From: Hysterium pulicare CBS 123377
Taxonomy: Eukaryota; Ascomycota; Dothideomycetes; Hysteriales; Hysteriaceae
Length of the DNA stretch: 30,488 bases
NCBI GenBank assembly: GCA_000467715.1
Contig: AJFK01000680.1
Span: 1 to 30,488, forward strand
Reading direction: 5' to 3'
Part shown: positions 20,662 through 30,393 of the stretch, piece after piece
Position numbering within the stretch: the stretch's first letter is position 1
Layout: every line of letters starts with the position of its first letter
Made by a program: the position numbers and the translations under genes
The notes under the pieces: generated by a model
The model's input: only the letters and a program-made list of their open reading frames with translations
Databases searched by the model: none
Told to the model about the DNA's origin: nothing

Positions 20662-22715
20662 TCTTATGAGACATGGTCATGGCGATTCCATATGTTCTCC
20701 TTAATCTAGACTCCGGTTTTGCGCTCAGAATTCCCAGGAGTTCCCTTGGCAGTCCCTTCCAATCTTGCTTTGTTTTACCACTTTATTTAACTTCTATTGT
20801 CGACCGAGGTGTGTTGCCGTTTGAAAAAAAGGAGAACAAAACCGCCGTTACGACAATTGGATTCTTCAATCCCGGGGATTGTTTTCATCATGCCTTCAAG
20901 AAAAAGGTGCAGGCTCGGCAAATTCCACAAAACTCCGACAGGTCGCCTATTGACCACAGTCTTCACTTCTTCATTTCCACTATGCTTGCTGAAATGTATG
21001 CGAATGGTCCTCTAATCAGCATGCTCGGGGATCTTTTGCTTTGTCTTTTCTTTTCTTGTTTATACCCTGGAATCTTGGGACCTTGGCACGTAATATCTGG
21101 TTTTGAATTTCTCCCTTACTGGAGAATGAAAACAGGGTTGTTCGTTGCTTGGTTCTGACACCTTTTTACTGGATGTTGATAATGGTTTTGCTGGGAAATG
21201 TTTATCATGTGGAGGCGGTCGGTCTCTGCGAGGGGTTCAGGTGCTGGTGGCTTGCCCGGTGGATGGCGATGTGTGGCTCTGGTGCAACTGCTCAGGCGGA
21301 GAAAATACTGTCCTTGCCTGGGATGGCTGGGCTTCAATAGGTAGTGAAAAGAAATCTATCAGTGATCTGAACTTTTATCCTTTTCGTTGTGCATCGTGGT
21401 CCTTGTGCTTGAGGGGAGCAAGTCCGACTGGATGCATTCTCGTCTTCATGGACTCTTGAGGGTCCTTCCGCCATTTCGCTTTTGGGAGTCTATACATACT
21501 CCTTCCGGACTCCTGAAGCTCGAAATCGGAATTCACACTCAGCTCTATAAGGAAACGGGGTATTTGGCCTTCCCTGCTTGCACATACATAATCGTCCTTG
21601 ATATCAAAATACTCGCCTTAGTAACGGCACCAACGGTAGTAACAGAAACCAAAGCCATCGAATGCGCCGGACCGAATGCGGATTCTGCGAGCGAACGGAT
21701 CACTTGTCTTCGTTTTTGGCATCAGCGCGTAGGGTATGCAGAGCGGGCAGGGGGTGAGAAAGCTTACTTTCATGCCATCCTACCTACACTTCTCGGAGTA
21801 ATTCGAAGTTGGGGTGGTGTTGTTAATTAAAGGCGAGGGCTTGTGAGGGATTCCAGGCTTAAGGGTACCGCCGGTGAGTTAATTGCGAGATACTGGATGC
21901 AGTCTTTAGCCAACCGCTGACCATTCTGACTAGATCAGGACTTCAAAGCTGCCCTCATCCCAAGTACCGTCCTTCCCTCTTCAGACATCATGCCAAGCAC
22001 CCAAACCGTCACCCCATGGAGAATATAAGACGTTGAGTAAAGAAGGTAGCGGCGTCAAGGACCTCACGCGAGACACATGGGCCATCAGAGCCGATGGACA
22101 TAGATGAGAACAAGAGATAGATTATCCACGCAACTTGAATTGCTCGAGGTAATTGGCTCCGCGGTGCAATGTGAGCTGTTCGGTCCGCGGGCAGAAGTGG
22201 CAAATGGTCTAAGATAACCTGGATACCTGTATGATATGATGTTGGACGTCTCAACTCTAGGAGGAGGAAGTAGATATACCGTCGGCATTTAGATTCCGGC
22301 GCTTATGAAAACCCCTCCAATTCTTTATAAAATGATGATCCTGGATAGGAAGTAAAGTGAACAGAGCTTTCTATGACACAAATTTGCCTTTTCGGTCCGC
22401 GGTGTTGTCGCTTGGATTTCGGTGTTTCTAAACCACTGATGAGGAGTTCTCCATACTTCGGAAGTTAATGCTGGTTGATGGATACTTGCTCTCATCTAAT
22501 GCGTTATCTGATCGGTTGAAGTCGTGTACCAGAGCTTTCAAAGATACTATCTTCCCGGATGGTCCAGCAAAAGGGCGTAACCGTGGTGCACAATCAATAA
22601 GTGTTTATTCGTGGACAGACCTGGGAGGATGCCCAACCTCCGATAATTGAGATTAAATGCCCTTAAAGTGCCATCATACTCCCATGTTGGAAATGTCGTC
22701 GTGTCCAGAGTTCAA
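20662..22715. other. Intergenic, no supported gene
   Basis: Starts with the T-rich 3' flank of the SH3-protein gene. Frames at 20673-21158, 21145-21459 and 21387-21830 overlap and lack recognisable domains or splice logic. Nothing else is evident. Confidence 0.45.
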
Positions 22716-22737
22716 GGACAAGGCTGAGGTCTGCCTT
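22716..22737. repeat. Dispersed repeat, copy 1 (core)
   Basis: A 22-nt core beginning GGACAAGGCTGAGG is identical to 27911-27932, and weaker similarity continues for about 30 bases to the right. Read on the minus strand, both copies encode KADLSLV preceded by similar residues, so the repeat may derive from a coding segment. Confidence 0.55.
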
Positions 22738-23450
22738 AGGTTTCGGCGGTTGTTCCGCTCTAGGTCGTAAAGGGAAAGGCGGAAACCACCAGACGCGAAG
22801 ACAAAGCCCTAAGTGACGATGCACATCGATCCATGAGGCGGGGAGTAGGTCGTATCTATTTGTACAGCTGAAGTTTGTCTACCAATCATGCAGCTGCGCG
22901 ACGACTTTAGCGATCTAACGAAGCAATTTGGTCTCCTCAAAGAGATGCGACACTCGCCGTTCATGATCTGCTCTGGTTCCGGGTCTTATAATCACAAAGG
23001 GGTATCACCACCACACCGTCTTATAACCCAACCTGAACCTGAACGGGCGGTCTTGAAAACGTAGAGAGCCGCACCTCTCCTTTAGGTCTATGCTAAGCCT
23101 ATAGCTACACCCGCGGGAAGAATATCATAAAGACGATCGGAACTAAGGACGGGAGGTCCAACATAGTCCTTCAAATCGTCTTTCTATGGAAGCCAGTGCG
23201 GAGATTGTGCCAACGTAAGACACTTTAGTGCGATTTGATTACTCTGGCGAGGGCGACGCTCAACTATTTCACTTTTGAGATGCGTTGAATCAATTCTCGA
23301 CTTGCGATCTTCAATCAGTCCTTGGGATTCTACTAACTACTAACAGTCCATGAAAATTCCGTTCTTAGAACCAATCCTCCCACACGCCTTTTTCTGAGGG
23401 GAAAGAACCAAGAACACTGCAAAACTTTAGCCAAAGCCACCATTTGTCGC
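22738..23450. other. Intergenic, no supported gene
   Basis: No gene, RNA or clear repeat seen. The right end is the 3' flank of the minus-strand oxygenase gene. Confidence 0.45.
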
Positions 23451-24396
23451 TCACGCCGCTTCGTCACGACGCTTCTTCACCCACCTCGTCTTCTGCTTGC
23501 CCATTCCCTCTGGCTTCGCTGGCTCTGGACCCTCCTCGTCCGACTTCTCGTACATCAGCTCCGTCCTCATCGTTAGCTTCGTGCCGCGCACAAGGTCATC
23601 CCCCGCATGGAGCAAGAATCGCTGTTGGAAGATCAAGATACTCCCCATCTTCGGCGTGACATCGAATCGGCGGTAATAATCCATGCCCCAAAAGGTCGTT
23701 GCTCCGCCTTCCAGCGGCTCGTCATCCGGCTGAGTGTTAGTGTCGTTGAGATACAAATGCAGCGTATAGTATGTCCGCTCCCGCTTGTCAGGAGTCTCGT
23801 ACATGCCATCGCAATGTGCTGTAATGTTCATCAGTCTCCGTTCCCCACATCCACGCCAAAATAGTCCACTCACGCTTGAAATACTCGCCCTTGGTATACT
23901 TCAAAAACCTCATCCGCTCATTCAGCCGCGTATACCTCCATACCTCCCTCCGCTTACTCGGTCCCGTCCCCGTGACTTCGGGTTGATTCTCGATCCTTGT
24001 TAACTCTGGCACAAAAGGCTTCACGCGCTCCCATATTCTGTCCACGACATCTTGGGAGTCGTAGATTATACGTCCGCATTTGCGCGTATCTTCGTAAAGG
24101 GCCTGTTCGCCATTGCCGATGTTGACCATAGCTCGTTCCCAGCTATTGGGCGCTTCGTGCTCGGCTGCTGCGACGAGAGTGCGACATTCGTCCGCTGTGA
24201 ACATACCGTCGAAAACTGTGGCGTAGAGGCCGTCGTACTCCGGGAGCGGTGTGGTCTTGAAGTCGATTTTTTGGATACTTGGATTTGGTGCCGGGCCGGA
24301 CAGGAAGTCCGTGGGCATCTTAAATATTTTTGACGACATTGTTGCAGCTTTCTGGTGTTCTTTTCCTAAGTGTATGAGTTTTGAAGCAATTGACAT
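23451..24396 (-). CDS. Prolyl 4-hydroxylase-like 2OG-Fe(II) oxygenase
   Basis: Non-haem iron dioxygenase of the prolyl 4-hydroxylase alpha-subunit type. Exons 24396-23874 and 23818-23451 (55-bp intron, GTGAGT...TACAG, phase 1) give 296 residues. The iron facial triad is His176-x-Asp178 (YFKPHCDGMY, created by the splice) and His245 (LLHAGDD). Lys255 (RGTKLTMRTELMY) is the expected 2-oxoglutarate carboxylate binder. Upstream conserved-looking blocks are FTADECRTLVAAAE and NERMRFLKYTKGEYFK. The tail (265-296) is basic and acidic mixed and ends KKRRDEAA. It has no signal peptide or membrane helix, so it is probably cytosolic rather than a secretory collagen-type enzyme; the substrate is unknown. 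The start is ambiguous. The Met at 24396 lies 35 bases from a TATA box, leaving almost no leader, so the second Met at 24339 (277 residues, MSSKIFKMPTDF) may be the real start. Confidence 0.9.
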
Positions 24397-24430
24397 TGAT
24401 GATTTGGGAGACTTTGGTTTGTGCTGTAGC

Positions 24431-24440
24431 CTATTTATAG
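24431..24440 (-). promoter_or_regulatory. TATA box of oxygenase gene
   Basis: CTATAAATAG on the minus strand, a strong TATA consensus. It is 35-44 bases upstream of the first Met and 92-101 upstream of the second. With a usual 25-40 base TATA-to-start distance, transcription would begin at or just before the first ATG, which favours the second ATG for translation. Confidence 0.65.
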
Positions 24441-25661
24441 GTGGTCTTTGAACGTGACTCAGGCTAGCTTGGTGGCTGCCTGGCAGTGCTTGAAACCAAG
24501 CATCAATCCACCATCAACAAGAAAAAGGGCTTTCGCATAGCGCTGGCTAACGGGCTCAATTGTAAAAGCACAGAATCCTGTCTAGGCGCAAAGCCTCGTT
24601 CAAAGTGTAGGGTTTCATGATAGATATGGCTTGAAAGTGTGGCAAGGACTACTTACTCCCAAAGGCCTGGTACGCTTTGCCGTTTTGGAAGACGTGATGT
24701 TTGCTTTTTCTCTTAAAACCGATCGGAGATCGTGGAATCACATTCTGTGATTGAAAGCTAATTGGTAACTAATTTGGGAGAAGGATCTAAGCATAGAATA
24801 ACTTTAACTTTCGCAGTCAGAAGAGATCCAGTTACCGACACAACGGAAAAGCTTCTAATTGGCTTTCCCAACCCCAAAAATGGGTTTCCTCCCCTCTACC
24901 CCACATTCCTTGTCCACCCCAGGATTCGACTTCCACCCGACGTTTTGGACGTGGCCAGCAAAACATCGTCCACGCAGCTTTCGACCGTCTACTCCTTACT
25001 ACTTTTCAGCTTCTCAACACTGGCGAATTTCATCTACGCTCAAGCTCCTATCAGCCTTCTCCGTCACCTGTGGCTCAAGTTCCCGCAGCCTTCTCAATGG
25101 CCACGCTGCCAGGATGCTTGTCCGATCGCAGCCTACCAAGCCCATCGCATCCTTTGGAAGCGCGCCGCATCTTATGCGCCATTAGAAAAGTCGGGAAACA
25201 TTTAGGAAAGCCACCTTCACACTTTTCCTATCCAATAACTCGCCGATAAGCTTGATACTCTAGTATAAGGCACTAAAGGGGACGCATCGGGTGTGATTGC
25301 CTATGTTCAGTGTGGCCAGGCAACGTGCCCTCCACTGTGATTGGAGCATGTAGGAGCTGCGTAGCGCGATAATGGTCTTGAAAGTCAGACATATCCTGTA
25401 GGATTATTAGCCGCGCAGAAGGCGGTGCTCTTTGTTGTGTTTTAGCTAGTGTAGGGCTACCTCAGCTTGGAAACACTTCTGCGCGCCCTGGTAAAGCTGT
25501 CACCTTCGAGGTCCCAAAATAGTCCGGGAATCTGTAGATCTGCTCTTGATTCTTGTTCTCAAGAGTGTGAGATAATCGCGCTCATCTCTTGAGTTTTTCG
25601 ACTGACGGAGGTACGCGACGAAGTGAAACTATAACGAGGGCCTTAGATATAAACACCGGTT
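24441..25661. other. Intergenic, no supported gene
   Basis: Frames at 24762-25205 and 24859-25185 (plus) overlap. The latter ends in an Arg/Ser-rich, acid-free stretch resembling a mitochondrial presequence, but no protein body follows. No other feature is evident. Confidence 0.4.
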
Positions 25662-26406
25662 ATGCGTGGTCGAGCTTCTTTGACGCGCTCGATAAATCAC
25701 TGTTTGCGGACCTTCCTCGGACCTGCATATGACCTACATTACCTGCATCTGTCCCCATCTCCGACAACCGATCGACCAATGACATCCAACGTGCGGGGCA
25801 AGGCTTCGCCGACCATCACAACAGCCGCCGAGCACCGTGCTGCCGGTATGAACTATGCGGTACAAAAGTACAGTATGAGTTGCTTCTCCAGGTCTCTGGG
25901 AGAAAGAAAATCGCACTGCAAATGATTTTAGCAAACCGAACAAGTTGGTAGACATCATGCATAGTAAATTTTCCCTAATCCTTTCTATATATGGCTTCAT
26001 TTCCATGTACCTTCTTCCCTTTGAGATCGAGTTCTGATTCCGATTAGATACTTCAATCGAAGCTCAACCCAGACCACCACACGGATGGGCTAAAGGAGAC
26101 GTGTTGGCTTTGATATCAATAATCGTCATGATTTTGACCTTCGCTCTCGGAAGACTATTAGAGCGCAGAGTGACCAATAGGCCCGGCGCGAGAGGTAGGT
26201 ATACTACGACATATCAGTAAATACTGTACCTAGCCGTTGACTTTTCGATAGCTCAAGACCTCGAGGCTGCTTTCCTCCACCCTCTAGATGCTCAACCATC
26301 CGTCCAGACCGTTAGGGATTGGGAACTTCGGGAGAGAGTGAGGCAGCGTCAGCAGGAATCTTACTCGAGACATTTGCGGGATGCTAGAGTCGATAGGCAG
26401 AGGTGA
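25662..26406 (+). CDS. Small membrane protein, family copy 1
   Basis: I do not recognise this gene. Its last two exons are well supported by comparison with copies at 27080 and 29387. Model: exons 25662-25872, 26048-26194 and 26252-26406, all phase 1, giving 170 residues. Exon 2 encodes PRPPHGWAKGDVLALISI and then a hydrophobic helix (ISIIVMILTFALG) followed by basic RLLERRVTNR. The second intron (57 bp, GTAGGT...GATAG) leads to exon 3, AQDLEAAF...WELRERVRQRQQESYSRHLRD, a charged helical tail ending RVDRQR. Predicted topology: one membrane helix with a basic, cytosolic C-terminal tail. The first exon and the 175-bp first intron are uncertain; other starts (25780, 25848) and donors are possible. 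There is no sign of a cleavable signal peptide. Confidence applies mainly to exons 2-3. Confidence 0.5.
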
Positions 26407-26547
26407 AAGCAAGAAATATGAATTATCTGGAGTGGTCTGCTCGAGACAATCGGCCTCGCGGCCGGGTGACGGGAGTACTGTATTATATAAAGAAAAGGTG
26501 GTATTATTGGAAATAACCTCTGTGAGCCATTTCAAGCTTATGGTGGG

Positions 26548-26640
26548 AGAGGAGCAACAAAGCCTGGTCGTATTCATACGTACGGCGGAAGAGGAACTCT
26601 GAAGCCTGGTACTTACATACTTACAACAGAAGAGGAGCAT
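26548..26640 (+). repeat. Imperfect 42-bp tandem repeat
   Basis: AGAGGAGC/AGAGGAAC recurs at 26548, 26590 and 26631, and AAGCCTGGT at 26560 and 26602, giving a period of about 42 bases over a little more than two copies. It lies about 140 bases downstream of the copy-1 stop. The sequence between the anchors has diverged (TATTCATACG versus ACTTACATAC). Confidence 0.65.
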
Positions 26641-27079
26641 CTGAGCGTGATGTCATTTCTGTAAAACCTGTATACGTAGAAAACTGGATCTTCTACTCTC
26701 TGGAAAGGATGAGTAAAGTGAAAGATTAGAATAGCAAGTATGAGTCTCTTTGTTGATGCATAGCAGGCTTCACTGAGGTTGGACCCTGTGCATCGGATCG
26801 CGGGGGACGTTTTCGATCTGAATACTTCTTCCGGTAGAAATGTCACGATGTTGTGGCAACCGGAATGTCTGGATTCGTTGAAGGAAGATTGACCAGTTCA
26901 TAGTGACGAGAGTACAGATGCATGAAAAGCGGCATCTACTGTTATTGATTCTCGACACATAATATAGTTAGGACATCAATTAATAGCAAATGAAAATGAG
27001 AAATGGAATGGAATAAGAGATGTAGAATGTTCGAGGAAATGGGGAGTATTATTGGGGTTTTGTCTAACCGTGATTCTAG
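26641..27079. other. Spacer before family copy 2
   Basis: No equivalent of the membrane-helix exon of copies 1 and 3 is found here in any plus-strand frame. The segment 26985-27045 is A/G-rich with ATGGAAT words similar to those at the right edge of the window. A branch site (GTCTAACCG) and a CTAG acceptor are kept at 27063-27079. Confidence 0.5.
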
Positions 27080-27267
27080 ATCTTGAAGCAGCACTCAATG
27101 TGCTGGATAATACCATCGACCATACACATCCTCTCCCTCGGGCCCGAGCCGTTATTGCATGGGAGCTGCAGGATATAGGACAAGTGAGGAAGCGCCAGCA
27201 GGATGCTTATTCGAGAGTCATTCGCGACGTAAGAGTCGATAGACAAGGTATAAATCGGAGACGATGA
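27080..27267 (+). pseudogene. Family copy 2, last exon only
   Basis: Starting at an intact acceptor (CTAACCGTGATTCTAG), the frame reads DLEAALNVLD, then AVIAWELQDIGQVRKRQQDA and YSRVIRDVRVDRQG, ending INRRR at a TGA. This matches the last exon of copy 1 (DLEAAF, WELRERVRQRQQESYS, RDARVDRQ) and begins with the same phase. No 5' exon with the membrane helix is visible, so this is a 5'-truncated copy or a gene whose first exons diverged beyond recognition. The frame has no internal stop, which may mean recent truncation. Confidence 0.6.
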
Positions 27268-27910
27268 TCTCTTACGGGATCTATTGCGAAAACGTTTGGC
27301 TTAGGCACACGACCTGACGTAATGTCGCTTGAGATGGAGCAGATTTCAGACAGTCACAGTGACTATTCTGGTACTCTTGGTTAGTGTTATGCTTCAGGAG
27401 TTACGGATGTGTGTAGCAGTTAGTGACTGAGCTGGAAGTCTAATAGAGAGCCGGACCTCTGGTTCTGGTTCTGTTTTTACGATCGTGCCGAGTAGGTTAA
27501 TGACCCAATCTTTGCCCTCGCCGTCGGTGAACATTTCTGACTTATCGCTCTCCTTCATGCACTGCATGATGATGTGTCTGTTGATCCGCATGGTTGACTG
27601 AGCCCAAGAAGTGATCTAAGATCTTGAACGCTGGCAGAACTTAGAACCTTGAGCCGTTGACTAAAAGAGAGGCGTGTAAGATTTGCAAACGGTACGTCTT
27701 TCGTCGTCTGCGTCTTTGATGAACGCCGAATATGTCGAGAGATACTACTCTTCCGGCGAGACAGCTTCTTGTGGCGGTCATTTCGCTAACTGAAGACCGG
27801 AATTCCGTGATCTTCTACTTAAGACCTTGCGTACTGGAATACAGCAATATTTGAGTTGAGTTGGCTAAGACTCTTTGAATATTGGAGAAGCTGTGGTGTT
27901 AAGGAGTGAG
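27268..27910. other. Intergenic, no supported gene
   Basis: A 65-codon minus-strand frame (27394-27591) has no recognised motif. Nothing else seen. Confidence 0.4.
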
Positions 27911-27932
27911 GGACAAGGCTGAGGTCTGCCTT
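27911..27932. repeat. Dispersed repeat, copy 2 (core)
   Basis: Identical over 22 nt to 22716-22737, same orientation, 5.2 kb away. The minus-strand reading is KADLSLV within the 27819-28010 frame. Confidence 0.55.
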
Positions 27933-29044
27933 GAGTTTTGATTCTTTGGGGGCACTAGACCGCAAGCAGAATAGCTCGACTCGCTGACGGGTCGGTTGCA
28001 ATTCGCTCATCCATGTGACGGATCCACTTTGAGGCCAGTCCGCTCCCTCATCCTGCCGGAATATACTTGGGTGATGGAACTGCTCAGGCCCTCCACACAG
28101 CCAGCCAGCCTTCTGCGATGCTTAGCTTGGTTGGAAAGCTCCGGTTGATTGATCTAGCCTGGGATTATATATGCCAGCTGGCTGTCATCGAGCCAGGGCC
28201 TCTTTCGCTTGGTCTTGGTCCTGGTGCATACGCTACAGCACTGCTGGAATGGCCGAACGCCGCGAACAAGATCTGCGCCGTCCGTCATCCTGCCTTACGG
28301 GTATCTCACGCGTGGCCATGGCGGTGCTCTTTGGCGATAATGTGATCACACTTCTTCCACCTTCCATGGGTCGTTGCACTCACCCTGGACGTACAACCAA
28401 TACGCCGTGCCGCTGTAAACGGTATTTCTTTAAGGCCAACGTTCCAAACGTACCTTCGGCGGTGAATGTAGACGGGGAGTCTGCACAAGCCAATTATACT
28501 AACATGGTCCGCGAGCCACATGTCATCAGGATGGACTGTGGACTGTCGCGCGACGTAATCTCGCACCTAGGCCCTACCAGTGAGGATAATTAGTCTCATT
28601 CCTCAGCCTGGCCGCGAATCGTGTGGAATTGTTATCAAAACTAGATACTACACGGTAACGGTTCTGCTTTTTTGGTGCGGTCAGTACTTGATTTGAACTT
28701 TCTTTCGACCGTTATATCGTCAGACTACAAGCTGACCAGTCAGTTAGTCCGTGGTTGGCAATGGTTGCCATCAATCTAACAACGGTCCGTGGGTGACATC
28801 CCAGCGTCCCAGTCCCAGCGATTGGTGGATCATGTTTCACTCCCCTGTCCGCGGGCCCTTGGACACATCTTGAATAGGTGGTTAATTGCAACCACTAAGA
28901 GCGAGCAGTCGACAAAGTTTCTCGCCGTTGGTCACTTTCGCTAACATCGGCACTCTTTAAGAGTTATGAGCCTCCGCAACCCCACTACTCGAATTTGTGC
29001 TTCTTCCTCCATGCTAAATCATTGAAGTTAATTGGAGACTAAAA
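27933..29044. other. Intergenic with one Cys-rich ORF
   Basis: The frame 28171-28593 (plus, 140 codons) contains GRCTHPGRTTNTPCRCKRYF at about 28369-28428, a Cys/His pattern that could bind metal. The rest of the frame has no recognisable domain, so I do not call it a gene. A short inverted repeat, GGCAA-TGG-TTGCC, occurs near 28757. Confidence 0.35.
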
Positions 29045-29340
29045 CCTGGCACCATTATTCTTTGACTATTACTTTTTCATTTTCTTGCTCTTGCCATTGA
29101 TAACGACAACCCCCTTGGCACATCACCTCCCCTGGCCCGCTGTCTTGATCTTATCTTGACTAGAAGAATTCAAATAACGCTCCCATCATACCCACTCTCA
29201 TAAGGCGCCTGGCACCATTGTTTTTCTATACTGACTCTTCATTTTCCTCGGCCCTGCAACTGAAGATCGAATTGCCTGCGTTTGTATTCATCGTAATGTC
29301 CCTGGTACTTGTCCAACCTCATCTTATTGTTCTGAAAGCC
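29045..29340 (+). repeat. Diverged ~163-bp tandem duplication
   Basis: CCTGGCACCATT recurs at 29045 and 29208, followed in both by T-rich sequence and TTCATTTTC. ATCTTAT with a following GAAAG or AGAAG motif recurs later in both units at the same offset. The two units are about 163 bases apart and clearly diverged. They lie directly upstream of family copy 3, in its likely promoter. Confidence 0.5.
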
Positions 29341-29386
29341 TTGTAAGCTTTTCTTGGGGACATTTGTTGGGCGGAGATGCTGCAAA

Positions 29387-29836
29387 ATGGTTCGTGCATT
29401 AAACCTCAATTTCTTTGATGATATACAGATACTAAACTTCCCTCGTGTTCAGCGACCCTCAATTCCCGAATCATCATCCACTACCAACGGTTGGACAAAA
29501 GAAGCGCTGTTTAATCTCATGACTATATTTATCATGATACTCATTCCATCTATTGGAGTAACGTGGAAATGGCGAATGCTGAAAAAGACGCACTATGGGC
29601 TGGATGCAACGATTGAGAAAGGATCCAGATGGTAAGCGAAACTTGTCATCGACAGCTTGCTTGAACCCTTATGATAATAAATCTGTGGAACAGATCTTGA
29701 AGCTGGACTTGTGGCTTATCGATCAGCGTCGCGCGCTCAGACAATTACCGCATGGGAGTTTCAAGATATGCCAGCGATCAGGAGACACCAGCAGGAAGCT
29801 TACTCTACGGTTGTTCGAAATAAGAGAAGAAGGTGA
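29387..29836 (+). pseudogene. Membrane-protein family copy 3, frameshifted
   Basis: Exon 1 (29387-29631) encodes NGWTKEALFNLMTIFIMILI, matching the GW-x-K plus membrane helix of copy 1, then basic WKWRMLKK. After a 62-bp intron (GTAAGC...ACAG), exon 2 (29694-29836) encodes DLEAGLVAYRS, TAWEFQDMPAIRRHQQEAYS and VVRNKRRR, matching copies 1 and 2. The two conserved frames are out of register by one base. Joined as the sequence stands, translation stops at the splice junction. The shift must lie within 29582-29631; the A5 run at 29582-29586 is the obvious site, because an A4 run would restore one continuous frame of sensible basic residues. It is either a pseudogene or a homopolymer error. The start could be earlier. 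Confidence 0.6.
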
Positions 29837-30393
29837 TAGCTCGGTGTAACAATTTGAAGGTTTTGGGAAGGGGAGCGCTACTATGTGCATCTTTTGGTGT
29901 CACATTGTAGGGCATGCTGGATTTATCGTCCAATAGTCTCCAGATAGTTCAGTAACGCCTGTGAGATTTGGTGACCGTGTCAACAAGATGAAGCTTAATC
30001 TGAGCCGCCAAGTTGCATGAATATTAATTGTGTTAATACCGGCACATCCAATCGACTTTTTAGAACATGCCACTGTCGCGTCCATTTCAGGGAGCTCTCG
30101 ACTCTTATCTCGCTTTCGAAAAGTACAGTACTAGGTTCTCTAGGTAAGACCTTCGGGTTGGGCCGCAGCAGCCAAGCCATGCATTTACGGCGAGATGGAT
30201 GATTGCAGTTCAGCTATAGCCCCCATGTAAAGAATAGCAACGGTAGCTTTGTACGTACTCAATTCTTCCTTTAGTCTAGGCTCCCCAAATCTTCGATGAG
30301 AGTGATAACTCTACCGTGAATGGAACACTATTGGCGAACTTCAAGGGGCTGCAATGCCACCAATGTGACCGAGGGGGCCAATGGGACGAGATT
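29837..30393. other. Intergenic, no supported gene
   Basis: Only short frames with no recognisable content. Confidence 0.45.

Noticed and set aside
20673-21830. Frames 20673-21158, 21145-21459 and 21387-21830 (+)
   Set aside because: They begin in the 3' flank of the SH3-protein gene and have mixed, hydrophobic, untypical composition with no domain.
2304-24396. Possible secondary-metabolite cluster because two oxidases and an oxygenase are present
   Set aside because: No polyketide synthase, peptide synthetase, terpene enzyme, transporter or pathway regulator; the enzymes belong to unrelated core metabolism.
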